Shown piece after piece: positions 10,060-23,214 of a stretch of DNA of 64,000 nucleotides. Below the pieces are notes generated by a model that made no database searches, was not told the origin of the DNA, and saw nothing but the letters and a program-made list of their open reading frames with translations. Each line of letters starts with the position of its first letter. Within the stretch, counting starts at the first letter, position 1. A program made the position numbers and the translations under genes. The stretch comes from Doryteuthis pealeii. Taxonomy: Eukaryota; Mollusca; Cephalopoda; Myopsida; Loliginidae. The stretch is from assembly GCA_023376005.1 (NCBI GenBank), contig CM042157.1, forward strand, positions 56,531,221-56,595,220, read 5' to 3'.

Positions 10060-10175
10060 GGAGACACGGGGTGTAATGGTTACAGTTTTAGGAAATGGAC
10101 ACGGTTAGACAAGGTCAAATCCTGGACACAGCTGTTTGCATTACACATAGCGATAATACTCTTGGGAAAGGTACG
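10060..10175 (+). repeat. tRNA-like SINE, family A, 5' fragment
   Basis: GGGTGTAATGGTTACAGTTT and AAGGTCAAATCCTGGACACA are A- and B-box-like. CTGTTTGCATTACACATAGC and CTTGGGAAAGGTACGAA follow, after which the element stops. 10180-11560 has no recognisable gene; ORFs on the - strand there are short and composition-driven. Confidence 0.72.
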
Positions 10176-11568
10176 AATAAATAGGTAGATAAATTAAAAA
10201 GGATAAAATCCAGTTCAGTTTCCAAAGAAACTTTGATTTGTAATAATTGTCGAAAGTTGATAAATCAAATGACTTTCTTTTTGTTATAAACAGGGTTAGT
10301 ATGAAGCGTATGGTGACGAGGAAAAACAAAAACAGATTTTAAGTTTCAATAATTGTATTGGAAAAAAGGAACATGAAAGGCGACGAAAAGCTGAAAGTGA
10401 ATTTAAGAGAGAAAGTCTGATTTTGGTGATAGTTGCGACGTATGGTAATGAAATCAGTGAAATGTCTGGTGGCTGAATCAGTTGTAGTGTAGGTGGTGAG
10501 TGGGCAGATGAACCAGTGGTAGTGGTTAGTGTTGGTTAGGTGGACAGCGTCTTGTGTTTTATTATTTGATAGCGGGTTGGTATCGTGTATCATAGTTGGT
10601 GTACTCTTGTTGTTGTAGGATGTTTTCCCCTTTAAGAGTCGGTCGGCAGTAAGGGTCATGAGATTAGGGGGTAGGTGAGAGATATAGGTCGGTCGACCTG
10701 AGGTGTAGAATTTCGTGCCGCCAGCTTCCCTTGTGATGTGTACTGTTCGGCTGACCCGGGTATCTCTGACTTCTCAGCTTTTCAAAGTCGACTTTATATA
10801 GTATGTCGCGACCCAAAATCGGATCAACTGAAATCATTTTCATTTCACCCGCGAATCGTTTGGACTGGATGAAAATGTGAATTTTTATTTACAAAATTAT
10901 TTTCTTTATTGTTTAGGAATTCTTGTTTTCAGCCAGAAGTTCATCTGGAGCCTATGCGTAGAAACGTGTTATTTTGGTCATTTCGTTTTAAGCTACCATT
11001 GAGTAAACTTCCGTTTGGCATCAGCAACTTATATTTTATTTTGTTGGCGAGTGTGTGCGCGAATTGAATTGCTGAATTAGTGAATTGGTAGATATCTATA
11101 TTTGTGTATATAACATTTTCTATTCTTTTCAGACTTGTTCTGATGGAGTGAGAAGAATTTTCTTTCAATTAACTTTTTAAAAAAGAAAACGTTCATTAAT
11201 TATATAATTTCAGTTGACTTTTAATTGGTATTTAAAAAAATCCTTATGTTTTATGTAATGTGTTTTTAGAAATATAAGTTTCAGTAGACGTGCTATAAAT
11301 GCGTTAAAATTCCCAGATATCCTTTTGATCAGACATCCAGCAGATTTATATGTATTTTGTGATGCCTCTTGGAAGGCTTATATTTTTTGTGGTTAAATTC
11401 CTCACCACCCTGTATTTTGAAGCCTTTTTAATGTTTGTTTTATGAAAAGAAGACGGAACCCACAGCCACCACCTTAAGAAAAGACTTAGCTGACGATACA
11501 GCGAAGACACTTTTTTCCTTGTTTTTGTTGTAGCAGGAGTCCTTGTAACAATCACCGATATATATTAG

Positions 11569-12561
11569 GTATACCCAAAATTGACCTAAAATCCGTTTTT
11601 GACAAAATGAATTTAGCCCCCTCTACAGAAAATAATTTACCAAAAATCAGGAAATAATCGGATTTTAATGAAATTTTCAGTATTGATTTATCAATGAATC
11701 AACTTTATAATGCATTATTTATTTTATTTCAAAACTTTCTGATTTTTTTCAGGTCACCTAATTTTGACCCCCCCCTTATTTGGGGGCGTAACATTTTGGC
11801 GAGTTGGTCAGTTTTCTGTACTAAGTATAAATAAAGAGATAAAAGACCGAAGTTATGAATAGAAAAAAAAAAATTATGAGAAAATAAGTACCGAAAATCG
11901 GAAAATAAAATGTAAAAAAAAAAATATAAAAATTTTTTTGGATATTTCTTTTTTACTCATTTCGATAATTATTTAATTGGCTATTATCTTATAAAAGAAA
12001 AAATTATACATCGATATTTTTTCTGCTTAAAAAGTGGGGGGGGTACATTTTTAAATTCGAAATTTACTACTTTATGCACCTAAAATAAGGTTAGCATTAA
12101 ATAGATATTTATTTCTAGAATAATCTAAAAATAAATATAACATTTTAAACTTATCATCAGGATTTTCATATTTTAAATGAATTTTATATATTAATTTTTC
12201 ATAGCAAAAATACTTAATTAAAGTTTTGAAATAAAATAACTGATGCATTATAAAATTCATTAATTAATAAATATATACTGAAAATTTCATTAAAATCGGA
12301 TAATTCCCTGATTTTTGTAAATTTTTAAAATCGATAATGTTACATGAATTTTGTAAACACACCATATTTCAAAAGCGTTAATGGTCGAACGCGATCGAAA
12401 TTGACCCAAAAATTCGTTTTAAATTCGTTTTTGCTTTTTTATTGATGGTCATTATGTTACTACTTATCGATTTAGACAAAAGTTTGACCTTAAAAATTGA
12501 TTTAATTAATTTTAATTCATTTAAAAAAAATTAGTTGACTTTAGCAGCCGATTTTTGGGTA

Positions 12562-12565
<4 letters not shown>
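11569..12565. mobile_element. Large foldback element, family P3 (about 1 kb)
   Basis: The ends are GGTATACCCAAAATTGACCT at the left and TTTTTGGGTATACC at the right. Internally, ATCGGATTTTAATGAAATTT near 11660 pairs with AAATTTCATTAAAATCGGAT near 12285, and TTATAATGCATTATTTATTT pairs with GATGCATTATAAAATTCATT. The interior is very AT-rich and non-coding, with short poly(C) and poly(G) tracts. Related fragments lie at 23880-23950 (inverted) and 28573-28998. The next 1.1 kb to 13700 has (TA)n tracts and no recognisable gene. Confidence 0.75.
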
Positions 12566-12608
<43 letters not shown>

Positions 12609-13703
12609 ATTTCTTCTTTGTGGAATTATTAACAGAAAATACAAACTGTTGATTTAAATGAGGTTTTATTTTTGGTTTGAGAAAATTCTGCTTTTACATC
12701 AAGTTGTACTAAGCTTGGTTGTAACCTCTTAAACTGTCGTGTGGATCCAGGAGCTGAAGGCTGAGCTGAGGTTTACCGGTGACTGTCGTGGAAAGCTGGT
12801 CTGTCCCTTCTGGGTTCTAGTCGTCAACTGACTTCTCCCACGTGTCCCTTTCAGTGACCCTTACTATTACTACCTCCTACTCCTATTACTATCTACCTCT
12901 TACTGCTACCTCTCATATTCCCATCTAAAAGAAACGGTCCTTATTTTACCGCCCAAATTTAAATTCTTGGTGCCAGTGTGTCTACATTTTTCTATTTTTA
13001 GAACACTAGCCAAACGCCATTGTTTCAACCATTACATATATATATATATATATATATATATTCTTTTTTAGTTCTGATGTGAACTTTCGACATTGTTGAA
13101 GATAACTTTCTTCCTGAACAACTTTTATTACCGAATAATCTTTTCTTTTTTTTTTCTTTTCCCATAAAATTGAACTTTGTAAATTTTGCCTTAGATAGAT
13201 GTAACAAAGAACTTGTTTGTATAACATTTTAATATCGTCTAATTTGTGTCGACCTTTTTGTAAGATACTTTTTTGTGTGTGTATTTCTATAAATGGCAGA
13301 AGTTAGACATTTAAGTACGTTGATATTGTAACATCCATTCGGCGACTTGAAGGAACTGAAACCAGAATTTTTGACAAGACGTCTGCACTATTCAAACAAG
13401 AATGTCTGAAGAAATTCTGTCCAATTACGTACGCTTGCGCACACACCGTTCTCTCATCTTGAACGTCATTCTCTGTTCTTCGAAGTTCTTTACGGAGACC
13501 ACATTATTTTTATTGCATTTTTAAAAAAGTATAAAAGATGGAAAATTTAGGAAAGGCATTAGTTAGAACGGGTGTGGGGACATGTATACCAAAAAGGGGG
13601 TTGGTCCCTTTAGGAAAAACTGTAATATTGTAAAAATTACCTGGTACCTGACCCAAGCATAACCTTTTAGATGTAGATAGAGTATAAATTATTTATCTAT
13701 ATA

Positions 13704-15159
13704 TCTTCTTATTATAATGAAGATTGTGTATTTTTCTGTCTGTAACCGAAACTATATCACTACTCAAGTCACAATTCCCTTAGTTATTGACGTCACATTC
13801 TCAATGATTTTATTTTTATTTAAACCTCAATTATTAATAAAAATTGTTTTACATTATCAATACTGTTAACCATATCTACATGATATTTTCCACGTACCCC
13901 ACTGTACGGGTCAGGCACAAGGCCCTATTAACGTGGGACCACCCACAAACCGAAGCTCATGGGTGGCGGGTGAAAAATTGCGTCGATCCCGTCGGCATTC
14001 CCCCTCAAGGGGGCGCCTCAGGCACTGGGCAATAAACCCAGCCCTGCCCCTTTAAATCAAGGGGCAGGTGTTGCCTGGGGGATGGCCCCCTGGCATCGAC
14101 GCCATTAATTATAGCAATGGTCCAGAGGCCGAAGCCACTGTTGACCATATCTACATGATATTTTCCACGTACCCCACTTGTACGGGTCAGGCACAAGGCC
14201 CTATTTATGTGGGACCACCCACAAGCCGAGACTCATGGGGTGGCGGGTGAAAAATTGCGTCGATCCCGTCAGCATTCCCCTCAAGGGGGCGCCTCAGGCA
14301 CTAGGCAATAAACCCAGCCCTGCCCCTTTAAATCGAGGGGCAGGTGTTGCCTGGGGGATGGCCCCCTGGGATCGACGCCGTTAATTATATCAATGGTCCA
14401 GTGGCCGAAGCCACTGTTGACCATATCAACATATATTTACCGCGTACCCACTTGTACGGGTCAGCACAAAGTCCCTATTAACGTGAGACCACCACAAGCC
14501 GAAGCTCATGGAGTGGCAGGTGAAAAATTGCGTCGATCCTGTCGGCATTCCCCTCAAGGGGGGCGCCTCAGGCACTAGGCAATAAACCCAGCCCTGCCCT
14601 TTAAATCGAGGGGCAGGTGTTGCCTGGGGGATGGCCCCCTGGGATCGACGCCGTTAATTATATCAATGGTCCAGAGGCCGAAGCCACTGTTGACCATATC
14701 AACATACTAACAACATGCAATTATATTTATATATACAACAAAATAGCGGTTTACAATGTGAACGGGAAGGCTAATTTGCATATTGATATTAAAAATTTGA
14801 TTTTAATAAATATGTGCTTAGTATTATTGATTTCTAATTGTTTGGTTTTATTTTAATGAATATAAGCAAAAATCTCTTCAATGAATCTTAAATGAATACT
14901 TTAACAAGAAAAATAACAGTCATTTTATTCTTTACTTCCTCTTTTAACTAAATACTTAAATTAGAAAATATAACAATGAAAGATGGGAGAGATGGAAGTG
15001 TAATTTTCAGTTGTTCTATTTTTCCATTCTACACCCCCTCTGTTTCAAATCTTTTTATTTGCATTTTTATTTAGTTTCATTAGCCTTTCTAATTTAATAT
15101 GATATTTTATTACATTAAAACTTAACCAATTGCACCCGGAGGATGCATATATTTGCTAG
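13704..15159 (+). mobile_element. Non-autonomous Helitron, copy 1, with internal tandem array
   Basis: The 5' end is TCTTATTATAATGAAGATTG (a short TCT duplication makes the exact start 13704 or 13707). The 3' end is a TGCACCCGGAGGATGCA hairpin, nine bases, then CTAG followed by T. A 5' TC, a 3' hairpin and CTRR before T are the Helitron hallmarks. No Rep/helicase is encoded. Subtracting the array at 13866-14689 leaves about 630 bp, matching the two other copies (612 and 653 bp). Confidence 0.85.
13866..14689 (+). repeat. GC-rich tandem array (three ~275-bp units) inside Helitron
   Basis: Units start at 13866, 14141 and 14417 (275, 276 and 273 bp). Each contains CACGTACCCCACTTGTACGG or similar, GGGACCACCC, GAAAAATTGCGTCGATCC, AAGGGGGCGCCTCAGGCACT, CAATAAACCCAGCCCTGCCC, GGGGCAGGTGTTGCCTGGGG and CGCCGTTAATTATA. 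The array is far more GC-rich than its surroundings. Short ORFs through it are in different frames in each unit and are not genes. Confidence 0.9.
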
Positions 15160-15639
15160 TCTAGATAATAAATTAAAATCTATAAATTATTTCAATCTTT
15201 TTAAATGCATGTCATTTTTGTAATAACTATTTAACTAATAAATAAGAATAATTAGATTTTTTGTTATTGTCTAAAAGAACGACAATGGTTAAATTACAAA
15301 AAATACTAATAGTATCGTGTACGAGTTTGGTTACCTTATTTTAGGAATGACCCCCCCCCCTTTTAGAGGTACCAGGTACGTTTTATAATACCCCATTTTT
15401 CCATAATCCCCCCTCTTCGGCAGACATGTCTAGTACCTCAACATTGCCCCCTACCCCACCCTGGTTAAAAAATATAATTTTCTTGATGACATTATCCAAC
15501 TTTTCTATAATTTTTTAATAATAGTGTTAAAACCAAAAAAAGAATCATTATCTAAAACTTCTTTTTTACGCCCTTTTTATTAGGGCTTAGAATATGCTCA
15601 CTATATCCATTGCAGAGGGGATAAAAAAAAACTCCAAAT

Positions 15640-15915
15640 GGTGCGTTCTGGGTATGATACTAAACTGAATTTGATGGTGAGCCTCCAGTTCTGGAGCCCT
15701 GGGTAGTGTGGACCTAGTGCTTAAAACCTCTTGAAACGACTTTACAAAATGTAAATATGAATGTACAATGAACGCGATTCCGTGACTTGAATATGATGTT
15801 AAACTACATCTAGTGATGAGGTTCTAATTTTGGAGCTCTGTGGAGTACCCCTTCATTGCCATTACTCCCAGGTCCACTCTGGCTTTTTAGGGTCCCAGCT
15901 ATAGGTCAAATAGAT
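15640..15915 (+). repeat. Interspersed repeat, family C (two partial copies)
   Basis: 15640-15720 has GGGTATGATACTAAACTGAA and GGAGCCCTGGG. 15778-15915 has GATGTTAAACTACATCTAGT, TTTTGGAGCTCTG, CATTGCCATTACTCCCAGGT and GGGTCCC. They are adjacent and in the same orientation. 15160-15640 is AT-rich with poly(C) runs and no gene. Confidence 0.68.
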
Positions 15916-16031
15916 TAATTAGTTAATTAAAATTATTTCCCGTTTATTGAATGAAAGATGATGGAAAATCTAACTTGACCACCCTTTTTATAATACACAT
16001 GTCGTCATTTCTTCTGATTGATTGATACATA

Positions 16032-16643
16032 TCTTATTATAATGGAGATTGTGTGTTTTTCTGTCTGTAACCGAAACTATATTCCTACTCAAGTAACAAT
16101 TCTCTTAGTTATTGACATCACATTAGCCATGATTTTATTTTTATTTAACCTCAATTATCAATAAAATTGTCATACATTATTAATACTGTTAACTATGTCT
16201 ACATATTGACAACATGCAATTATATTTATATATACAACAAAATAGCGGTTTACAGTGTAAACGGGAAGGCTAATTTGCATATTAATATTAAAAAATCGAA
16301 TTTAATAAATATGTGCTTAGTATTATTGATTTCTAGCTGTTTGGTTTTATTTTAATGAATATAAGCAAAAATCTCTTCAATGAATCTTAAATGAAATCCA
16401 TTAACAAGATAGAATAACTCATTTTATTCTTTACTTCCTCTTATAACTAAATACTTAAATTAGAAAAATAACAATGAAAGACGAGAGTGATGGAAGAGTA
16501 AGTTTCAGTTGTTCCATTTTTTTATATTTCAAATCTTTTTATCTGTATTCTTATTTAGTTTCATTAGCCTTTCTAATTTAATACAATATTTTATTACATT
16601 AAAACTTAAATACTTGCACCCGGAGGGTGCATATATTTGCTAG
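16032..16643 (+). mobile_element. Non-autonomous Helitron, copy 2
   Basis: 612 bp. Starts TCTTATTATAATGGAGATTG after A and ends in a GCACCCGGAGGGTGC hairpin, ATATATTTG and CTAG before T. The interior closely follows copies 1 and 3 (CAACATGCAATTATATTTAT, AACGGGAAGGCTAATTTGCA). No tandem array is present. The 62-residue frame inside recurs in all three copies only because the DNA does. Confidence 0.88.
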
Positions 16644-16794
16644 TTAAGTTAATGATCTTTTCCCCCACTAATTTGTTTATAAAATATCTTCGACAGAAAA
16701 TAACACAAATATTGACATGCCATAAAATTCAACCAACCTAAACCCTAACCTTTTGACATAGAATAACTACAGTTTGACATACCGTTAAAATCAA

Positions 16795-16935
16795 TCATTT
16801 AATTGTATATTCCTGGTCTCCCACCAGACCGGATTGACACAAGGACTTTTTAACGTGCAGTGGCCAGTGCAAAAAGTGCGTGATCCCTTCGACATTCCTC
16901 TTTTTGTGGCGCCTCAGGCACCAGACAATAAATCA
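16795..16935 (+). repeat. Diverged relative of the Helitron-internal GC-rich unit
   Basis: Shows CAAGGACTTTTTAACGTGCA, AAAAAGTGCGTGATCCCTTC, GGCGCCTCAGGCACCAGACA and ATAAATC in the same order as the 13866-14689 units, but outside a Helitron and 150 bp downstream of copy 2. A weaker relative with GTGTTGCCTGGAGG and AAAGCCAAAGCCAC lies near 37030-37100. 16935-17930 has a (CT)n tract at 17342-17370, a family C fragment at 17745-17850 and no recognisable gene. Confidence 0.6.
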
Positions 16936-17934
16936 TTTAATCGTAAGGATTAAGAAAAAATGTAAATTTCGTTGAACATGGTTGTGAATCGAAAAGGTAT
17001 TTGGATTACAAATATAATCATTGAGAACATTATCCAATGTATCGAGATAATGATTTTTGTGAGCGAGAGCTACTATATTAGAAAAGGAGGAAGAAGAAAT
17101 AAGAGATGATAAAGGTTTAAAAAATAGTGATGAGCACGAAAACAGGATGAACGATGGTTTGACCGGAGCGTTACCTCCTGAATGGAGAATTGTGTCAACC
17201 GGAAGTCGGGTGTTGACCAGAACCGGAAGTAACGTGGTGACGTGGAACAACGAAGAAAGGGACCAGTCTCTTTTTAATTTGGGACAGCGTAGGGTTAAGA
17301 CCTGCCCTTGGTCCCGTGTGGGATGACGTTAGTTTAATAGTTCTCTCTCTCTCTCTCTCTTTCTCTCTGCCTTTCCTCCTCTCTGATACGAGCCCACGAG
17401 ACGAGCACGATAATAAAGGCTAGCAGTTGTGACTACATATTTCTCGCGTTGTAATTTTTATCAACAAGATGACCACCACGTGCCGAAGACATTTTTAGTA
17501 CGGTGAATATATACGCTTTGGGTACTGTGACCAGATATACGACAATGTTACAGATATCGTTTTAGTGCCCGGAAAAAAAGACACAACGTTACACCAATTT
17601 TCTTGTAGTTCTTCATACAACGCGAAAATGAAATCATTTCGGAATTCTGTTTATTTATTTTTTTTAAATTACCCTTTATATTTACTCCCTTTTTTGTTGG
17701 GATTAGAATATTCCAACTGCATTCTCTGCAGAGATATAAGAACTCCCCCACCCCAAGAGGTGTCCTGCGTCCGATGGTGAGGCTACTCCCCTTTTGAAGA
17801 TTTGGGTAGTGTGGAGTACTTCATTGTTAGGGACCCATCTATGGGCCAAATAGATGCGCTTGAAAATTATTAGTATTAAGTAGAAATACTTGAAACCATT
17901 TAACTGCATGCAAACGATTATTATTAAATATTAA

Positions 17935-18110
17935 AGTCGGTATCAGCCAATCAACGAGGGAGTTTATCCTCTTTTCACTAGCGCTATACTTAGGAGATTG
18001 TTTCTGCGTCTGAGGTGGAGCGCCACACCTACTATCAGCTCCTTACTTTACCGCACAGATCCTGTGCTACTCATATGCTGAGTTGACGAGGTGGTTAAAT
18101 TTCTCACTAT
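17935..18110 (-). repeat. tRNA-derived SINE, family B
   Basis: In + view: TCGGTATCAGCCAATCAACG, CCTCTTTTCACTAGCGCTAT, GGAGATTGTTTCTG, GAGGTGGAGCGCCACACCTA and CAGCTCCTTACTTTACCGCA. This is the reverse of the family B body, as at 52640-52855. Its tRNA-like head is lost. Confidence 0.72.
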
Positions 18111-20475
18111 CCTGTATTTTTATCCTCTCTTTGGAGAGAGTTGTGTTAGATGCGTCTGGTTCTAACGACAACTCTGTAACTGAAGCTGATAAAGAATAGA
18201 ATGTGGTATTCTTATAATACGTTAGAAAGCTCAGGGTAACCTTCCAACGTAGGTACATATATGTGCATAAAATAATCCGAACAAAGAGTTGCATATAATA
18301 ACAAATACAGACTTTATTGTTTGAGCACATGGACGAATGAACAAATACAATGACATACATAAAATATATACAATACGATACAAAACAGATTAGACTAAAG
18401 TCCTAAAGAAGTGAAAAGAGTTCATGAAAAATGCGCCACTTACTGATAGTTGGGGGCAAAGCCCTCCACTTAAGGGACAAACACTACGCGTCTAGCCCAT
18501 GTTTAATGATTACTAGTCCAAGAGAAAGAGAGCGAGAATTCCCGGACTGCTGTTTAAATACGCAGTCACCTATTGGTGAAAACCTGGAGGCAAGAGAAGC
18601 TAACCCTTTTGGACCCAAGTCTATCGCAGCAGGGACAGACAAACCGCTATAATGGTATTAACTTAAGCGCCAAAGTCTGATGACGTAATTGACAGTTTAA
18701 GGATTGTCTTGGTATGTATGTTTGTTGCTATGGGATTTTGACCTACGAATCAGAAGTCATGGCCCTGGGTCGACAGAATTGGCTAAATGGAGAATAGATA
18801 TATGATGGGGAGAAGGAGAGCCTTCGAACTAATGATTCGCCCCCTAATTATTATCGGCATAAAAAGGAGGCGTTAATGGAGATAGGAAACCTTGATCTGA
18901 CAAAATGATGAAATAACTGCAGGTAACGTACGCGAAATGCTTAGTAGAAATTCAGTTAGCATGATACAGCATATGCATATGCCGTCACGTGATTTGCGAG
19001 TGATCAAAACCAATTCAGGTGCTGTTCTCCGACGAAACAGAAAAAGATCCCAAACAGCAAAGACCCCACTTAATGCATCATGGGTCCCACAAAAACCGGA
19101 CCACTACTGTTAGGGGAATGATAATTACCTAACATTAGCAGAATACAAACCAGCACATTCTAGATGAACGAACCGCTAAAAACTCAACGGATCAACTAGA
19201 TGCGACTTCAGAGACGACTAACAGTCCAAAGTTACGACGCTAAAGTCGTGCAACAAAAGTCCCAGATAAACTAAATTTGTGAACTATCACATATTAAACA
19301 TGTTTATTTTAAAAAAATTTATTTTATTTCCGGGGTTGTATAGACCCTTTTCAAAAATGTTACTGCGGTTAGCTTAAGGATGAAGATGTAAATTTCGTAA
19401 ATCAGGAGTTACTCCCCTTGACGTGGAATTCTTTACGTTGAGACTTTAGAAAGACTCAAATGAGACTTTACTGTGAGACGCAGATTTATAATCCTTTTTC
19501 GAATAAACCACTGAATAAAGCATAGTATAGGATAAACTCGTATATTTTATAACTAATGAAAGAAAACGTAAAAGAGGTGCCAACCATAACTCCTATCCAA
19601 TTTTTTTTTTAAATAAAGATAACTTCCACAATTTTGAACAAACGAGACTCAAAAAAATAATTAAGCAATCTCTAGAATCTGATTGGATGAGGTAAGCCAT
19701 GTGGGGTGCTTACCAATATGTCCGCACTTTGAAATTCCAAGAGAACCGTAAATCTAAGACATTACCACCAAAAAGCAAAAAGATAAGCAGAAAAAAAAGC
19801 AGAACCAATAAGCAGATATGATGGACAGCGACTTCACGACCTGCAAGAATCGCCGATACACGACTTCCGGCCCCAACAGAGGCTATTTCCCCGATGAGTA
19901 GCTATGGCGAGCTGCCCGACGCCAGGATCGCTGATAAAATCAAAATACGCGACTATGCTTTCGACTCGAATGATGCTCCGACCCACGATTCATTTATCTT
20001 AGGAATTTAAGTTATTGGCACTTTCCTGGTTTGTCATTACCGCTAAACTAACACAACACTTTCAAAGACTCGAATTTATTTTACCACACAGACATACCAC
20101 AAAAGTTTTATTCTATCGCACACACACACACACATGCTCTTTTTATCTTTCTTTTTGTCCTTACCGAACGACACTTCGTCTGTTCGCACAACATGATCAC
20201 GGAATAAATTTATTTGTTGTTAACTATATACTACGTGTTTGTTGTTCCTCCATTTTTGTCTGATTTGCATCTTTTCATTTTTTCCCGTCATTTAAAATAT
20301 TATTTGTGGGGTCCGGAATACGTTTTCACCGACCGCTACAAACGCCTTCTTTTTAAAAGAAAATGACCATGAACAATAGTAGATTAACAAAAATGTTTCT
20401 CAAATACTTTAATTAATATTCATAAAATTGGCAATTATAGGATAACATCCTATATTTTATATTCAAATAAGGATA
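18110..20475. other. Intergenic DNA without recognised features
   Basis: This stretch is less AT-rich than its surroundings. I see no SINE signatures, no splice-supported exon and no domain. ORFs of 73-97 residues at 18067-18652 and 20015-20263 lack motifs. A decayed LTR element is possible but no long terminal repeat pair was found. Confidence 0.4.
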
Positions 20476-20478
20476 TAC

Positions 20479-20629
20479 ACACAAACACATTTCTTTTCCT
20501 AAACTTAAGGAAAAGAGATTAAAACAAACACACGAACACAATCCTTTTTCCAAACTTAAGGAAAAGAGATTAAAACAAACACACGAACACAATCCTTTTT
20601 CCAAACTTAAGGAAAAGAGATTAAAACAA
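20479..20629. repeat. 51-bp tandem repeat (about three units)
   Basis: The unit is CCAAACTTAAGGAAAAGAGA, TTAAAACAAACACACGAACA, CAATCCTTTTT. Two copies are nearly identical and the first has diverged. Because 51 is a multiple of three, the - strand shows a 17-residue protein repeat, which is incidental. Confidence 0.88.
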
Positions 20630-20847
20630 ATGTTTATACAAAAGTCAGAGTTCGATTGGCCAGATCACCAATGCTTACAACGACGTCCTCGCGTAAGCGA
20701 CAAGAAAATTAATTATCATCCGATCCTTTAATTATAAAAACAGAGAAAGAAATCAACATTCACTCAGATTCCACCTCGCTGCCAGATAGAACACACGACT
20801 GACGACAACTAGTTCTTCTCAATCGAAAAAAACAGACGTCTCAGAAT

Positions 20848-20904
20848 TAACCCGGCAAAACGAGTCAACTGGCTATCCGCCAGTTGACTCGTTTTGCCAG
20901 GTTA
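20848..20904. repeat. Near-perfect hairpin (26-bp arms, 5-nt loop)
   Basis: The arm TAACCCGGCAAAACGAGTCA-ACTGGC is followed by the loop TATCC and then the complement, with one mismatch (CCGG versus CAGG). It is much more GC-rich than its flanks. 20905-23215 has no recognised gene: fragments include 21880-21960 (see 7430) and a family D tail at 22195-22290. Confidence 0.85.
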
Positions 20905-23214
20905 AATAAAATCTTCAACCTTCTGAGTCACAGCTTACAACCAAACATCTCACCACAGAAATTAATATTACCAATACATTTCATCAGGTCGTATTCACAA
21001 ACTTTATTTTACATTTCTGGTCCACGTCTGATCGAACTTTGACGACTCTATATTTCACATTATACATTTATTAGCGGACATTTTAAAATCCTACACACAC
21101 ATTTTTACACATTCTTTTGAACATTCACATATTTGTTGATTATTGAATATTACTCCAGGTCAGTGGACCCGGGAATAATGTCAATGAAAAGGTGTTGAAT
21201 ATGAAGGCAGATAGCTATTTGAAATGATGTGGGTTAGTCGACACATAGTGTTAGTAAAATGAGAACACAAGGCGTATTTTAACGGAAGTACAATAAACAC
21301 GTGATTAGGCGTTGGTTTACTTTACGGAATAGAATGATACAAGGAACAAAGACGAAGGGAAAAACGAAATGCGCGCCAATTCTTATGATACACCTTTTTT
21401 TTGGGGGGGAGGGGTCTTACCTCTCTGCAGGGAATACAGTCAGTGTATTCTGAGCCCCACCGAGAGGGCGGTCAAATTTTGAGCTTTGCTTTACACAGAT
21501 ATGTGAAATAAGTTTCTAACTCTCAACGACTTTTTTTTAAACTACTGTTCACACAATGAGAATCTGAATGACGTCATCAGATTACTGACGTATTTAAAAG
21601 AAAATATTGAAAAAGAAAACTGATTACTTATACGAATTTATTCGATATTCTTTGTAATTGAACAAGAAAAAATAAAAGTAAGTTACGCCATTTTTCTTTC
21701 AAATAAAGAAAAATATACAGAGAAGGAGCTCTCAAAGTAAGAGAGTCCCTTTGGTTTGAATTGAGTTTTCCTTCTCTTATACCGGTTTCTGTTGCCGAGA
21801 TTAAAAAGTCCAATTCGATAGGTGTTACCTCTCCAAAGTCTCTCAGTCCAAGCGTCTTCGAGACCTTTTCGACGCCAAGAACTTGGGTTTTCCTGCGCAT
21901 GTCCGAAGGGTTCTTCCTGTCCTAAGCCCCCTGGGAGATTGTTATTTTTACGTCTTTTTATTTATTTATTTATTCATTTATTTTGTTTTACTTTTATTTT
22001 ATTTATTTTTACTTTTATTAATCCCCAAACAATTTATATATCAGGGTTGGTTAAACTTGCTTAATGTAAAAAGAGCCAGAAATAACAATGCTCAGATCTT
22101 TGAAATTTAACGAATAATAAAGATGAATAATAAGTCAAACATGGTTTTCAAAAGTTCTCATTACAAGCCGCACGTTTCTTGCTCTGGGTTTGGATTTGCT
22201 TTCATGGTTTAATGGCATATAAACTTTTGCGGGTTATTTAATGCCATCTTTGTAAAAGAACAACAGTACTGTTTGACTCATAGCTGTGGGGGGCATTGGC
22301 CCGTAACTTGTTTCGGATCCTGGTCATTCCTTTGGGTCATTTCTCCTTCTCCATTGTCTCCCAGTTCCAGACTTTCTTCAAGTAATGCAAGTCACAACTA
22401 CAATTTCCATTTGTGATGAAGTCCCAATGGCCAAAACAAATGCCTTATATCTAGTTTTACTGTGGACACAATTTAAAGGGGCGCTGCTATAATCACGTCA
22501 AGAATGAGACATGGTGAGAATACACTCCATAAATCCACCCGTTAATGGCGACCATGCTCTTTTTCAAAAACCTGATATGCCAGGCAGATGGGCTTGGAGG
22601 GAGGTAAGTCTTCTCGTTCACCACAATTATCATTGGCAATGCATTTTCACCAACAATGATACCTCGCTCATAAAAACATCTGCACCTGCAGAGGTGATTA
22701 CCAATTTAAAGCAGAAATGAGAACATCGTTGTAAGGATAATTTTGTCTGCTGAGTCCATCTTTTATCGACCTGATTTTTCATTTCATGTGTTGATGGCTG
22801 TGTTGACCGTAGATTGTCACCCACATAACTCTTGCTATTATCCAACTTTCTTTCTATTCTCTGTTTGGTCTGTGTAAATGTTCAACGAGCATTGTTGAAT
22901 GTCAATGGGTGCAATTTTGTCTTTTTTGCATATTCAATAACACACATCTGCCTTCATGTCAGACGCCATTTTGCCAGACTGCTATAATACCGCGAGTTAT
23001 CTTGAACAAATCCTGAAAGCTGCACCCAATAAAAATCAGCTATGTGGCCACTTACTTTGATGATTTGTGTGATAGAAAGTTAGAAGACTAAGCAGACTTT
23101 CTGGAGAAGTAAGGATGACCTCTGAAGAGACGTTCAGGTGGAAGCATGTGTATAAGGCATTGACATTCACCAATGTTTGCTGAACATTCATGCAGACCAA
23201 AAAGAATAAAAAGA

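Noticed and set aside
13844..14856. Series of overlapping GC-rich ORFs
   Set aside because: They come from tandem 275-bp units; frames differ between units and there are no conserved codons, so this is repeat DNA.
16167..16355. 62-residue frame repeated at 14617-14856 and 61663-61851
   Set aside because: It is conserved only because three Helitron copies share DNA; it has no helicase or Rep motif and no codon-level constraint is visible.
17250..17500. Possible LTR (AATAAA-like signal, (CT)n tract, GC-richer stretch)
   Set aside because: No second copy of the stretch, no TG..CA ends with target duplication and no gag/pol nearby.
20413..20604. 17-residue protein repeat on the - strand
   Set aside because: It follows from a 51-bp DNA tandem repeat; there is no start context, splice sites or homology.
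22511..22720. 69-residue ORF with a GTAAGT donor-like site inside
   Set aside because: No matching acceptor, no conserved motif and no neighbour exon; left as unannotated.
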